Source: Thermus brockianus
GTDB lineage: Bacteria > Deinococcota > Deinococci > Deinococcales > Thermaceae
NCBI RefSeq assembly: GCF_021462505.1
Contig: NZ_JAKEDV010000004.1
Location: 124,001-188,000 of the forward strand
Direction: 5' to 3'
Length of the DNA: 64,000 nt
A model generated the notes under the pieces. It was not told the DNA's origin and ran no database searches. It was given only the letters and a program-made list of their open reading frames with translations. The position numbers and the translations under genes were made by a program. Within the stretch, counting starts at the first letter, position 1; each line of letters opens with the position of its first letter. Shown in pieces: positions 7,203 to 16,974 of this stretch.

Positions 7203-8606
7203 ATGAATACCGACCGCCGAACCCTTCTTAAGCTCACCGCAGGCCTCCTCCTCTCCCCCCTGGCCAGGGGGCAGGCCTCCTTTCCCGAGCCCCCGGTGCT
7301 CAAAAGCCGGGAAGGGCTCCTGGAGGTGCGGCTGAAGGCCGCCCCCACCCCCGTTACCGTAGCCGGGCGGGAGGCGCGGCTTTGGACCTATGGGGGTAGC
7401 TTTCCGGGGCCCACCCTTAGGGTACGCCCTGGGGATACCGTGCGCCTCGAGCTGGAAAACCTCCTTCCCGAGTCCACGAACCTGCACTGGCACGGGCTTC
7501 CCATCTCCCCTAAGGTGGACGATGCCCTCCTGGAGATACCCTCCAAGGAAACCTGGCGCTACGAGTTCACCGTGCCCCAGGACCTGGCGGGCACCTTCTG
7601 GTACCACCCCCACCTGCACGGGCGGGTGGCCCCCCAGCTCTTCGCCGGACTAGCGGGGGCCATTGTGGTGGAAAGCCCCGTGGACGGGATTCCCGAACTC
7701 CGGGAAGCCGAGGAGCACCTTTTGGTCCTCAAGGACCTGGAGCTCGCATCGGGCCGTCCCGCCGCCCATTCCCCCATGGACTGGATCAACGGCAAAGAGG
7801 GCAGCCTGGTCCTGGTGAACGGGGCCTCCCGCCCCACCTTGCGGGCCGGCAAGGCCACCTTGCGCCTCCGCCTCCTGAACGCCAGCAACGCCCGCTACTA
7901 CCGGCTCCAGTTGGAAGGGCATCCCCTTTACCTCATCGCCAGCGACGGGGGCTTCCTGGAGGAACCCTATGAGGTCCCCGAACTCCTCCTGGCCCCCGGG
8001 GAACGGGCAGAGGTCCTGGTGCGCTTCCAGAAGGAAGGGGCTTTCCGCCTCCTCGCCCTTCCCTACGACCGAGGGGTCCACATGATGGGCGGGATGGAGC
8101 ACATGGGCCACGGAGGAATGTCCATGGGGACAAGCCAAAGGCCCCAAACCCTCCTCACCCTGGTGGCCCCGCCCCGCCCCAAACCCCTCCCCCTGCCCAA
8201 GGCCCTGGCCAAACTGCCCGCCCTCAGCCCCAACCAGGCCAGGGTGACCCGGCGCATCACCTTCACGGAGGACATGATGGCCGGGCGCTTCTTCATCAAC
8301 GGCAAGACCTTTGACCACCGTCGGGTGGACTTCCGCGGGCGGGTGGGCGACCTCGAGGTCTGGGAGTTGGAAAACCAAGGGGACATGGACCATCCCTTCC
8401 ACCTCCACACCCATCCCTTCCAGGTCCTCTCCGTGAACGGCAAGGCCTTCCCTTACCGCGCCCTTAAGGACGTGGTGAACCTAAAGGCCAAGGAGGTGGT
8501 GCGCCTTCTGGTTCCCCTTAGGAACCTGCCCGGGAAGACCGTCTTCCACTGCCACATCGTGGAGCACGAGGACCGGGGCATGATGGGGATTCTGGAGGTG
8601 AGCTAA
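7203..8606 (+). CDS. TAT-exported multicopper oxidase (laccase/CueO type)
   Basis: A 467-residue multicopper oxidase. The N-terminus has a twin-arginine signal (DRRTLLKL plus hydrophobic stretch, cleavage near ARG-QA). All copper-ligand motifs are present in order: HWHGLP, HPHLHG, HPFHLHTHPF and HCHIVEHEDRGMMG. It should oxidise Cu(I) to the less toxic Cu(II), and possibly phenolics. A Met/His-rich insertion (HMMGGMEHMGHGGMSMG, residues about 296-312) precedes the third domain, comparable in position and character to the Cu(I)-binding insert of CueO. The following CopB gene starts on the last base of the stop codon, so the oxidase and pump are made together. Confidence 0.93.
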   Translation: MNTDRRTLLKLTAGLLLSPLARGQASFPEPPVLKSREGLLEVRLKAAPTPVTVAGREARLWTYGGSFPGPTLRVRPGDTVRLELENLLPESTNLHWHGLPISPKVDDALLEIPSKETWRYEFTVPQDLAGTFWYHPHLHGRVAPQLFAGLAGAIVVESPVDGIPELREAEEHLLVLKDLELASGRPAAHSPMDWINGKEGSLVLVNGASRPTLRAGKATLRLRLLNASNARYYRLQLEGHPLYLIASDGGFLEEPYEVPELLLAPGERAEVLVRFQKEGAFRLLALPYDRGVHMMGGMEHMGHGGMSMGTSQRPQTLLTLVAPPRPKPLPLPKALAKLPALSPNQARVTRRITFTEDMMAGRFFINGKTFDHRRVDFRGRVGDLEVWELENQGDMDHPFHLHTHPFQVLSVNGKAFPYRALKDVVNLKAKEVVRLLVPLRNLPGKTVFHCHIVEHEDRGMMGILEVS

Positions 8607-10630
8607 TGCCTCCCCACCACCATCACCACCACCATCACCACCCTTCCCACACTGCCTCTACTAAGGCTTTGGACCGGCATGCCGGCCATACCCCGGAGAT
8701 GTTCCGGAATCGCTTCCTGGTCTCACTTCTCCTCACCCTGCCGATCCTTTACGCCTCTGATGAGGTGAGGGGTTTCCTCCGCTTACCCCCCTGGGACGGG
8801 GTCCCTTGGATGCCCCTCCTCCTCGGAACCATTATCTACTTCTATGGCGGGGGCGTATTTCTCCAGGGTGCCAGCCGGGAGCTAAGGGGAAGGCGGCCGG
8901 GGATGATGACCCTGGTGGCCTTGGGGATCACCGTGGCCTTTGCCTACAGCCTGGCTGTGGAGCTGGGCCTAAAGGGGAAACCCTTCTGGTGGGAACTGGC
9001 CACCTTGGTGGACGTGATGCTCCTGGGCCACTTTCTGGAAATGAAGGCCATCCTGGGGGCAGGGGAGGCCCTAAGGGCCTTGGCCAAGCTGATGCCCCAG
9101 ACGGCCCACCGGGTCCGGGATGGCCGGATTGAGGACGTGCCCACCGAGGCCCTAAAGGAAGGCGACCTCATCCTCATCCGCCCGGGGGAGCAGGTGCCCG
9201 CGGATGGCGTGGTGGTGGAAGGAGCCACCAGCATGAACGAGGCCTTCCTCACCGGGGAGTCCCGGCCCGTGGCCAAAGGGGTGGGGGACGAGGTGCTGGC
9301 TGGGGCGTTAAACGGGGAAGGAGCCATCGTGGTGCGGGTAACCCGCACCGGAACCTCCACCACCCTGGGGCAGATCATGCGCCTGGTGGAGGAAGCCCAG
9401 GTTTCCCGGAGCCGGTTTCAGGACCTTGGTGAACGAGTCGCGGGGTGGCTTTTCTACGTGGCGGTGCTGGGTGGAAGCGCAACCTTCCTCCTATGGCTTC
9501 TAGCCGACGCATCCTTGTCCTTCGCCCTGGAGCGGGCGGTGACCGTGGTGATTATCGCCTGTCCCCACGCTCTGGGCCTGGCCATACCCTTGGTGGTGGT
9601 CAACGCCACAGCCATGGCCGCCCAAAGGGGAATCCTCATCCGAAACCGGGAGGCCTTTGAGCGGGCCACGGGCCTCCGGTACGTGGCCCTGGACAAGACC
9701 GGCACCCTCACCGAAGGGCAGTTTGAGGTGCGGGCGGTGTATGCGGATGGCCTTGGGGAGCAGGAGGCCCTAACCTTGGCCGCGGCCCTCGAGGCCCTCT
9801 CCGAGCACCCCCTGGCCCAGGCCATCCTGGAGGCCGCCAAGGAGCGGGGGCTTCCCCTCCCCTCGGTCCAGGACTTCCGGGCCATCCCCGGGAAAGGGGT
9901 GGAGGGCCGGGTGGAACGCCGCCTCTACCGGGTGGGCCGCCCAGAGTGGGCGGGGGAGCTGGGCCTGGAAGTGCCCCCTTCCCTGCGGCAGGGCCTGGAG
10001 GAGGCCGAGGCCCGGGGGGAGAGCGTGGTGGCCCTGATGGACGAAAGTCGGGTCCTCGCCTACCTGGCCCTCCGCGACCGCCTCCGCCCCACGGCCAAGC
10101 AGGCGATAGACGCCCTGAAGCGCATGGGGATCACCCCGGTGATGCTCACCGGGGACGCGGAGGCCGTGGCCCGAACCGTGGCCCGGGAGCTGGGGATAGA
10201 GCGCTACCGCGCCCGGGTGCTACCCCAGGACAAGGCCCGTATCGTGCGGGAACTAAAATCCCAAGGCCCCACCGCCTTTGTAGGGGACGGGATCAACGAC
10301 GCCCCTGCCCTCTTGGAGGCGGATCTTGGGGTGGCCATCGGAGCGGGGACCAATGTGGCCATTGAATCCGCCGATGTGGTGCTGGTCAAGAGCGATCCCC
10401 TGGACGTGGTCCGCCTCCTCCACCTGGCCCGGGCCACCCGGAGGAAGATGCTCCAAAACCTCTTCTGGGCCACGGGGTACAACATCGTGGCCCTGCCCCT
10501 GGCCGCCGGCGTAGCCTACCCCTTTGGCCTCCTGCTTCCCCCGGCCCTCGGGGCCCTCTTCATGAGCCTTTCCACGGTGGTGGTAGCCCTCAACGCCCTC
10601 CTCTTAAGGCGGGCGCGCCTGGATACCTAG
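8606..10630 (+). CDS. copB: CopB-type copper-translocating P1B ATPase with N-terminal His run
   Basis: A 674-residue P1B ATPase. The membrane metal site is CPH (residues 319-321) instead of CPC, and the last helix has MSLST, together the P1B-3 (CopB) signature associated with Cu(II)/Ag(I) export. The phosphorylated residue is Asp363 in DKTGTLT; TGES, EHPLAQAI, LTGDAE and GDGINDAPAL are present. There is no CXXC domain; instead the N-terminus has nine consecutive histidines (residues 4-12), which may bind copper or zinc. The start codon overlaps the oxidase stop (TAATG) with GGAGGTG just upstream. Confidence 0.93.
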   Translation: MPPHHHHHHHHHPSHTASTKALDRHAGHTPEMFRNRFLVSLLLTLPILYASDEVRGFLRLPPWDGVPWMPLLLGTIIYFYGGGVFLQGASRELRGRRPGMMTLVALGITVAFAYSLAVELGLKGKPFWWELATLVDVMLLGHFLEMKAILGAGEALRALAKLMPQTAHRVRDGRIEDVPTEALKEGDLILIRPGEQVPADGVVVEGATSMNEAFLTGESRPVAKGVGDEVLAGALNGEGAIVVRVTRTGTSTTLGQIMRLVEEAQVSRSRFQDLGERVAGWLFYVAVLGGSATFLLWLLADASLSFALERAVTVVIIACPHALGLAIPLVVVNATAMAAQRGILIRNREAFERATGLRYVALDKTGTLTEGQFEVRAVYADGLGEQEALTLAAALEALSEHPLAQAILEAAKERGLPLPSVQDFRAIPGKGVEGRVERRLYRVGRPEWAGELGLEVPPSLRQGLEEAEARGESVVALMDESRVLAYLALRDRLRPTAKQAIDALKRMGITPVMLTGDAEAVARTVARELGIERYRARVLPQDKARIVRELKSQGPTAFVGDGINDAPALLEADLGVAIGAGTNVAIESADVVLVKSDPLDVVRLLHLARATRRKMLQNLFWATGYNIVALPLAAGVAYPFGLLLPPALGALFMSLSTVVVALNALLLRRARLDT

Positions 10631-10645
10631 GGCTAAACTGGAGGC

Positions 10646-11860
10646 ATGGACTTCACCAGCCTAAGGGAAGCCTTCCCCTTGATTGCGGGGCGGCCGGATC
10701 TGGTCTACCTGGACTCCGCCGCCACCAGCCAGAAGCCCAAGCGGGTCCTGGAGGCCCTGGACCGCTACTACAAGGAGCTTAATGCCAACGTGCACCGGGG
10801 AGCCTACCGGCTTTCCGTGGCCGCCACCGAGGCCTACGAGGAGGCAAGGCGCCGCATGGCCCGCTTCCTCAACGCCGAGGAAAGGGAGATCATCTTCGTG
10901 CGCAACACCACCGAGGCCCTGAACCTGGTGGCCTACGCTTGGGGCTTAAGGAACCTTAAGGAGGGCGACGAGATCCTGGTCACGGAAATGGAGCACCACG
11001 CAGGGCTTGTGCCCTGGCACCTGGTGGCGGGGCTCAAGGGAGCCCGGATCAAGGCCATCCCCCTCACCGAGGAGGGCCGGCTGGACCTTTCCGCCCTGGA
11101 CCGCCTGCTTACGGAGAGGGTCAAGGTGGTCTCGGTGGTGCACATGTCCAACGTCCTGGGCACCATTAACCCCGTGGCGGAGATCGCCAGGAGGGCCAAG
11201 GAGGTGGGGGCTTTGATGGTGGTGGATGGGGCGCAAAGCGCCCCCCACCTGCCCGTGGACGTGAAGGCCTTGGGGGCAGACTTCTTCGCCCTTTCCGGCC
11301 ACAAGATGTTGGGGCCCACGGGGGCCGGGGTGCTTTGGGGGCGGTATGAGGTCCTGGAAGGCATGGGGCCCTTCCTGGGAGGAGGGGAGATGATCCTCGA
11401 GGTGCACGTGGACCGCTCCACCTACGCCCCCCCGCCCCAGCGCTTTGAGGCGGGCACCCCGCCCATCGCCGAGGCCATCGCCCTGGGGGAGGCGGCGAGC
11501 TACCTCATGGAGGTGGGCATGGAACGGGTCTTCGCCCACGACCGGGCCCTTTTGGCCTACGCCCTGGAGCGCCTGGAGGAGGTGCCGGACCTCAAGGTCT
11601 ACGGCCCCAAAGGGGAGGACCGGGGCGGGGTCATCCCCTTCACCCTGGGCCGGCTCCACGCCCACGACCTGGCCACCTTCCTGGACCAGGAGGGGATCGC
11701 CGTGCGGGCGGGCCACCACTGCGCCCAACCCCTCCACCGCAAGCTGGGCGTGCCCGCCACCGCCCGGGCGAGCTTTTACCTCTACAACACGAAGGAGGAC
11801 GTGGACCGCCTGGTGGAAGCCCTCCTCAAGATCCGCAAAGAGATGGCCGCCTGGGTTTAG
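10646..11860 (+). CDS. sufS: Cysteine desulfurase, SufS/class II
   Basis: A 404-residue PLP enzyme that takes sulfur from cysteine for Fe-S cluster assembly. The PLP lysine is Lys220 in SGHKMLGPTG, the persulfide cysteine is Cys359 in AGHHCAQPL, and the class II motif RAGHHCAQP is intact. Start ATG 10646 follows both GGAGG and a TAAACT box (10634-10639) six bases upstream, so it may be made from a leaderless transcript. No other suf genes lie beside it. The next gene begins three bases after the stop. Its position next to copper pumps may reflect copper damage to Fe-S clusters; that link is inference. Confidence 0.92.
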   Translation: MDFTSLREAFPLIAGRPDLVYLDSAATSQKPKRVLEALDRYYKELNANVHRGAYRLSVAATEAYEEARRRMARFLNAEEREIIFVRNTTEALNLVAYAWGLRNLKEGDEILVTEMEHHAGLVPWHLVAGLKGARIKAIPLTEEGRLDLSALDRLLTERVKVVSVVHMSNVLGTINPVAEIARRAKEVGALMVVDGAQSAPHLPVDVKALGADFFALSGHKMLGPTGAGVLWGRYEVLEGMGPFLGGGEMILEVHVDRSTYAPPPQRFEAGTPPIAEAIALGEAASYLMEVGMERVFAHDRALLAYALERLEEVPDLKVYGPKGEDRGGVIPFTLGRLHAHDLATFLDQEGIAVRAGHHCAQPLHRKLGVPATARASFYLYNTKEDVDRLVEALLKIRKEMAAWV

Positions 11861-11862
11861 CC

Positions 11863-14304
11863 ATGGCCGTTTTAGGACTCAGCGAAGCCGCGGCCCAAGA
11901 ACGCCTAAAAGTTTACGGCCCCAACGAGATCCCCCGGGGGCGTAAAGTTAGCCCCTGGGTCCTTTTGCTGCGCCAGTTCGTCCACCTCCTGGCCCTCCTT
12001 CTTTGGGCCGCCGCAGGGCTCGCCTACCTGGCAGGCACCCCCGAGCTGGCGGTGGCCATCCTGGCGGTCATCGGGGTGAACGGGCTTTTTTCCTTTTGGC
12101 AAGAGTACCGGGCCGAGCGCACCGCAGAAGAGCTCCTCAAGCTCGTGCCCCAGCGGGTTATGGTCCTGCGGGATGGGCGCTTCCGCCTCCTGGATGCCCG
12201 GGAGCTGGTGCCCGGGGATGTGGTGAAGCTCACCCTGGGCAACCGCGTCCCGGCGGACATCCGCCTTTTGGAAAGCGAAGACTTGGCGGTGGACGCCTCC
12301 GCCTTCACCGGGGAAAGCCTGCCGGAAACGCCTGGACCCGGGGACCTGGTCTTGGCCGGCACCCTGGTGGTCCGAGGGGAGGGACTTGGGGAGGTGGTGG
12401 CAACGGGAAGGCGCACGCGCCTGGCGGAGATCGCCCGCCTCAGCCAGACGCCTCCCCGGGAGGCCACGCCTTTGGAAAAGGAGCTTCGGCGCCTGGTGCA
12501 GACCATCGCCTGGGTGGCCTTGGGCGCTGGCGCGGCCTTCTTCGTCCTCTTCTTGGTGGCCGGGCTGGACCTTTACAAGGCTTTTGTCTTCACCCTTGGC
12601 GTCACGGTGGCCTTGGTACCCGAGGGGTTGGTGCCCACCCTCACCCTTTCCCTGGCCGTGGCCGCCCAGCGGATGGCGGCGCGGAAGGCCTTGGTGCGGA
12701 GCCTGGAGGCGGTGGAAAACCTCGGGCTTACCACGGTGATTTGCACCGACAAAACGGGGACCCTTACCGAAAACCGCCTCGAGGCCCGCCTCCTCCTCAC
12801 TCCCCAAGGCGTGGTGCGGCCCGAAGCGGTCCAAGGCCCCCTCCCCTTCCACCTCAAGGTGCTGGCGGACATCCTGGCCACCGAGGAGCTCTCCGGGTTA
12901 GACCCCCTGGAGGAGGCCCTAAGGCGCCTGGGGGCGACCTTGGGCGGGAAGCCCCTGGGCCCGGTGGTCCACCGCTACCCCTTTGACCCTAGGCGGCGCC
13001 GCTCCGGCTTCGTGGCCGGGAACGTTTTGGTGGTCCAAGGCGCCCCCGAAGCCATCGCCCCCTTGGTGCCCCAGGGGGAAACCCTCCTGGCCCAGGCGGA
13101 GGCCTGGGCAGAGGAAGGGTATCGGGTGGTGGCCTTGGCCTACCGGGAGCTTTCTGGCCCGCCCCCCGCCACCGCCGAGGAGGCGGAAAGGGAGCTTCGC
13201 TTCCTCGCCCTTTTGGCCCTGGAAGACCCCATCCGCCCCGAAGCGGCGGAGGCGGTGCGCCTGGCCCAGGAAGCGGGGATCCGGGTCCTCATGGTCACCG
13301 GGGACCACCCGGCCACGGCGCTGGCCGTGGCCCGAAAAGTGGGGCTGGTTCGGGAAAACCCCACGCTGCTCCTGGGCTCCGAACTTCCCCAAGACCTTGC
13401 CCTCTTAGGGGCCCTGGTGGACCGGGACGAGGTGGTCATCGCCCGCTCCACCCCAGAGGACAAGCTCCGCATCACCCAGGCGCTCCAGGCGCGGGGGCAC
13501 GTGGTGGCCATGACCGGGGATGGGGTGAACGACGCCCCCGCCCTGCGGACGGCCCACGTGGGGGTGGCCATGGGTCTAAGGGGCACGGACGTGGCCCGGG
13601 AAGCGGCGGACATCATCCTTTTGGACGACCACTTCGCCACCATCCTCGAGGCCATCCGCCAAGGCCGGGCCACCTACACCAACCTGCGCCGCCTCCTCGC
13701 CTACCACCTCACGGACAACGTGGCCGAGCTCTTCCCCTTCTTGGCCTGGGCCTTCACCGGGGGGCGGATCCCCTTGGCGTTGAACGTGCTCCACGTCCTC
13801 GCCTTGGACCTGGGCACCGACGCCCTCCCTTCCTTGGCCCTGGGCACCGAACCCCCCGAGGCGGCGGTGATGCGAACCCCCCCGCCCAAAAGCGGCCTAG
13901 TGACCCGGGAGGTGCTCCTGAGGGCCCTGGGGGTCCTCGGCCCCCTCGAGGCCCTTTGGACCATGGCCACCTTCCTCCTCGTCCTCTTCCTGGGGAACCA
14001 TGCGGCGGCGGCCTCGGGAAGCGCCTTCGCCGCCGTGGTCTTCGGCCAAGCGGCCAACGCCCTAGCGAGCCGGAGCGACGTTCATCCCCTTTGGCGCCTG
14101 TCCCTCAAAACCAACCCTTTTATGGCCTGGGCCCTTTTGGCGAGCCTTGCTCTCCTCTTCCTCGCCTACACCTCCCCCTTGGCCCAGGCCTTCCACCACG
14201 CCTACCCGGGTCCTTGGCTTGGCCTCTCGGTCCTAGCCTTCCCCCTGGTGGCCCTGGGAGACGCCCTTCTTAAGGCGGCTTGGCAGAGGCAGAAGGGCGC
14301 GTGA
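11863..14304 (+). CDS. P2-type cation-transporting ATPase
   Basis: An 813-residue P2-type ATPase. Order of parts: N-terminal cation ATPase domain ([20 protein letters not shown]), TGES actuator motif (AFTGESLPE), helix 4 with [14 protein letters not shown], phosphorylated Asp296 in [35 protein letters not shown] hinge, and six C-terminal helices. The text around helix 4 and the phosphorylation site ([22 protein letters not shown]) is closer to the Na,K-ATPase-like subgroup than to SERCA, so Ca2+, Na+ or H+ are all possible. It follows sufS by two bases. Ion specificity cannot be settled by eye. Confidence 0.85.
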   Translation: MAVLGLSEAAAQERLKVYGPNEIPRGRKVSPWVLLLRQFVHLLALLLWAAAGLAYLAGTPELAVAILAVIGVNGLFSFWQEYRAERTAEELLKLVPQRVMVLRDGRFRLLDARELVPGDVVKLTLGNRVPADIRLLESEDLAVDASAFTGESLPETPGPGDLVLAGTLVVRGEGLGEVVATGRRTRLAEIARLSQTPPREATPLEKELRRLVQTIAWVALGAGAAFFVLFLVAGLDLYKAFVFTLGVTVALVPEGLVPTLTLSLAVAAQRMAARKALVRSLEAVENLGLTTVICTDKTGTLTENRLEARLLLTPQGVVRPEAVQGPLPFHLKVLADILATEELSGLDPLEEALRRLGATLGGKPLGPVVHRYPFDPRRRRSGFVAGNVLVVQGAPEAIAPLVPQGETLLAQAEAWAEEGYRVVALAYRELSGPPPATAEEAERELRFLALLALEDPIRPEAAEAVRLAQEAGIRVLMVTGDHPATALAVARKVGLVRENPTLLLGSELPQDLALLGALVDRDEVVIARSTPEDKLRITQALQARGHVVAMTGDGVNDAPALRTAHVGVAMGLRGTDVAREAADIILLDDHFATILEAIRQGRATYTNLRRLLAYHLTDNVAELFPFLAWAFTGGRIPLALNVLHVLALDLGTDALPSLALGTEPPEAAVMRTPPPKSGLVTREVLLRALGVLGPLEALWTMATFLLVLFLGNHAAAASGSAFAAVVFGQAANALASRSDVHPLWRLSLKTNPFMAWALLASLALLFLAYTSPLAQAFHHAYPGPWLGLSVLAFPLVALGDALLKAAWQRQKGA

Positions 14305-14311
14305 GCGGAGG

Positions 14312-14317
14312 TATACT
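14312..14317 (+). promoter_or_regulatory. -10 box (TATACT) of a leaderless promoter for lutA
   Basis: TATACT lies nine bases before the lutA ATG and no ribosome binding site is visible. No clear -35 box was found. Confidence 0.55.
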
Positions 14318-14326
14318 GGGGCGCAA

Positions 14327-15037
14327 ATGCGGGTAGCCCTCTTCATCACCTGCCTGGCGGACCAGTTCTTCGCCGAGGCCGGGGTGGCGGCGGTACGGCT
14401 TCTAAGGGCCTTGGGGGTGGAGGTGGACTTCCCCGAGGGCCAGACCTGTTGCGGCCAGCCCGCCTTCAACGCCGGCTACTGGGAGGAGGCGAGGCCCTTG
14501 GCCCGAAGGACCCTCGAGGTCTTCCGGGAAGCGGACTACGTGGTCCTGCCCTCGGGAAGCTGCGCCAGCATGGTGAAAAACCACTACCCCGAGCTCCTTC
14601 CCGGAAGCCAAAAGGCCCTGGACCTCGCCGAGAGGACCTATGAGCTTTCCGCCTTCCTGGTGGGGGTCCTGGGGGTGGAAAAGCTGGGGGAAGGGCTTAA
14701 GGGAAAGCGGATCGCCTACCACCACGGCTGCCACGCCCTGAGGGAGCTTGGGGTGCGGGAGGAGCCCCTCCTTCTCCTAAAGGGAGCCGGGGCGGAGCTC
14801 GTGCCCTGGGAGGCGGCGGAGGAGTGCTGCGGCTTTGGGGGGCTTTTCTCGGTGAAGCTCCCCGAGGTCTCCTTGGCCATGGCGGACCGCAAGGTCGCCA
14901 CCTTGCCCCAGGCGGAGGTCCTCACCTCCACGGACGCGGGCTGCCTCCTGCACCTGGCGGGGCGCCTGGCCAAGAAGGGGGTGGGCCTAAAGGTGGCGCC
15001 CCTCGCCACCTTGCTTTGGGAGGCGTATGCGGGCTAA
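14327..15037 (+). CDS. lutA: LutA-like Fe-S oxidoreductase subunit
   Basis: A 236-residue protein with two CCG (heterodisulfide-reductase-like) domains, seen as GQTCCGQPAFNAG and AAEECCGFGGLF. It matches LutA/LldE, one subunit of the LutABC complex that oxidises L-lactate to pyruvate in the cytoplasm. The gene order lutA-lutB-lutC with overlaps at both junctions supports the assignment. Lactate as substrate is the family default; other 2-hydroxyacids are possible. Confidence 0.88.
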   Translation: MRVALFITCLADQFFAEAGVAAVRLLRALGVEVDFPEGQTCCGQPAFNAGYWEEARPLARRTLEVFREADYVVLPSGSCASMVKNHYPELLPGSQKALDLAERTYELSAFLVGVLGVEKLGEGLKGKRIAYHHGCHALRELGVREEPLLLLKGAGAELVPWEAAEECCGFGGLFSVKLPEVSLAMADRKVATLPQAEVLTSTDAGCLLHLAGRLAKKGVGLKVAPLATLLWEAYAG

Positions 15038-16421
15038 GGCCAAGCTTTACCCCAAGGAGGCGGCGAGGCTCCTCCGGGAAAAACCTGGGGTGCGGGAGGC
15101 GGTAACAGGGGCCACCCTGCACTTTGATAGGAACCGCCTCAAGGCCTACGCCGAGGTGCCCATCGCCGAGTGGCGGGAGCGGGCCAAGGCCATCAAGGAC
15201 CACGCGCTGAGCCACCTGGACCAGTACCTGGAGCTGGCGGAAAAGCGGCTAAAGGAAAACGGGGTCCAGGTCCACTACGCCGAGGAGCCGAAGGACGCCC
15301 ACCGCCTCCTAAGGGAGATCGTAGAGCGGCGCGGGGTGAAGCGGGCGGTGAAGGCCAAGAGCATGCTCACGGAGGAGCTCGGGGTAAACCCCCTCCTGGA
15401 GTCCCTAGGGGTGGAGGTCTACGAGACGGACCTGGGGGAGTACCTGATCCAGCTCCTGGGGGAGCCCCCAAGCCACATCGTGGGCCCCGCCATTCACCTC
15501 TCCCTGGGGGAGATCCAGAAGCTTTTCCACGAGCGCTTCGGCACCCCCTTGGACGCCCCGCCCGAGGCCCTGGCCCAGGTGGCCCGCAAGGTTTTGCGGG
15601 AGGCGTTCCTCACCGCCGAACTGGGGATTAGCGGGGCCAACTTCCTGGTGGCGGAAACGGGCACCCTGGCCCTCATGGAGAACGAGGGGAACATCCGCCT
15701 CTCCACCTCCTTGCCCAAGGTCCACGTGGCCTTCGTGGGGATTGAGAAGCTCCTCCCCCGCTTCCAGGACCTGGCCCTCTTCCTCCCCCTCACCGCCCGG
15801 GCGGCCACGGGGCAGCGCCTTTCCACCTTCGTCTCCCTCATCCAAGGCCCCGCCCGAAAGGGGGAGGAGGGCCCCGAGGAGGTGCACGTGGTCCTGGTGG
15901 ACCACGGCCGCACCGCCCTCCTCGCCGACCCCGAGGCCTGGGAGACCCTAAGGTGCCTCCGCTGCGGGGCCTGCCTCAACGCCTGCCCCGTCTACCGCCA
16001 AACCGGGGGCCACCCCTACGGCTACGTCTACTCCGGCCCCATCGGGGCGGTCCTGGACCCCGGGCTCCTCTCCCTGGAGGAGGCGTACCCCCTCCCCTAC
16101 GCCTCCACCCTCTGCGGGGCCTGCCTCGAGGCCTGCCCGGTGAAAATCCCCATCCCCAAGCTCCTCCTCACCTGGCGCCACCGGGCGGTGGCAGAGGGCC
16201 TAAGCCCCGCCTGGGAACGGGCCATGCTCGCCGCCTACCGCAGGGTCATGGAAAGCCCCGCCCTCTACCGCCTCTTCTCCAAGGCCCTCAGGGGCCTGCC
16301 CCTCCCCCAGGACCTCCTCCCCCTCCTCAGGGCCTGGACGGAGGGAAGAGGCCCCCTAAAGCCCAGCCCCAAGCCCTTCCACGAGCTCTGGAAGGAACTT
16401 AAGGAGGAACATGGACGCTAG
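15027..16421 (+). CDS. lutB: LutB-like iron-sulfur protein
   Basis: A 464-residue protein with an N-terminal LUD domain (AKSMLTEELGVN, GANFLVAETGTLALMENEGN) and a C-terminal ferredoxin-like part with two 4Fe-4S motifs, CLRCGACLNACPVYR and CGACLEACPV. It is the LutB/LldF electron-transfer subunit of the lactate oxidation complex. It overlaps lutA by 11 bases and lutC by 11 bases, indicating coupled translation. Length and domain order are normal for the family. Confidence 0.9.
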   Translation: MRAKAKLYPKEAARLLREKPGVREAVTGATLHFDRNRLKAYAEVPIAEWRERAKAIKDHALSHLDQYLELAEKRLKENGVQVHYAEEPKDAHRLLREIVERRGVKRAVKAKSMLTEELGVNPLLESLGVEVYETDLGEYLIQLLGEPPSHIVGPAIHLSLGEIQKLFHERFGTPLDAPPEALAQVARKVLREAFLTAELGISGANFLVAETGTLALMENEGNIRLSTSLPKVHVAFVGIEKLLPRFQDLALFLPLTARAATGQRLSTFVSLIQGPARKGEEGPEEVHVVLVDHGRTALLADPEAWETLRCLRCGACLNACPVYRQTGGHPYGYVYSGPIGAVLDPGLLSLEEAYPLPYASTLCGACLEACPVKIPIPKLLLTWRHRAVAEGLSPAWERAMLAAYRRVMESPALYRLFSKALRGLPLPQDLLPLLRAWTEGRGPLKPSPKPFHELWKELKEEHGR

Positions 16422-16974
16422 AACCCGCATCCTAAACCGGGTGCGTAGGGCCCTGGAGGGCCGCCCCAAGGCCCTCCTCCCCGAGCACCCCCACCTGCCC
16501 TTTCCCGAGGACCCCATCCCCCTCTTCCTAAAGCGCCTGGCGGAGAACGGGGCCGAGGGCCACCTTCTCTCCCCCGAGGAGGCCAAGGCCCTCCTAGACG
16601 GGCTCGCCCAGGGGCTTCCCGGGGTGGCCTTCGGCCGGGAGGTGCCCCGCTCCTTCCGGGAAGGCCTTCCCGAACTCCCCCCGGAGGAAGCCCCCCTAGG
16701 GGTTTCCCAGGCCCTCTTCGCCGTGGCGGAGACGGGCACCCTGGCCCTCACGAGCGCCGACGGCCGCAAGGCCCAGCTCCTTCCCCCCACCCACCTGGTC
16801 TTGGTGGAGGGGGAAAGGGTCTACCCCACCCTCCTTCAGGCCTTCCAGGAGCTAAAAGCGCTCCCCAGCGCCCTCGGCCTCCACTCGGGCCCCTCCAAGA
16901 GCGCGGACATCGGCCAGGTGATGGTGAAGGGGGTCCACGGGCCCGGGAGGCTCATCGTGGCCGTCCTCACCTAA
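16411..16974 (+). CDS. lutC: LutC-like LUD-domain protein
   Basis: A 187-residue LUD-domain protein, the third component of the lactate utilisation complex. The LUD core is visible as QALFAVAETGTLALTSADGRKAQLLPPTHLVLV, with the closing KSADIGQVMVKGVHGPGRL typical of LutC/YkgG. The start lies inside the end of lutB. Its 3' end overlaps by eight bases with the convergent signal peptidase gene. Confidence 0.88.
   Translation: MDARTRILNRVRRALEGRPKALLPEHPHLPFPEDPIPLFLKRLAENGAEGHLLSPEEAKALLDGLAQGLPGVAFGREVPRSFREGLPELPPEEAPLGVSQALFAVAETGTLALTSADGRKAQLLPPTHLVLVEGERVYPTLLQAFQELKALPSALGLHSGPSKSADIGQVMVKGVHGPGRLIVAVLT

Noticed and set aside
8615-8641. His run of CopB as a cloning tag or contamination
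   Set aside because: It is in a natural operon with overlapping start codon and continues into a normal CopB protein; no vector sequence surrounds it.
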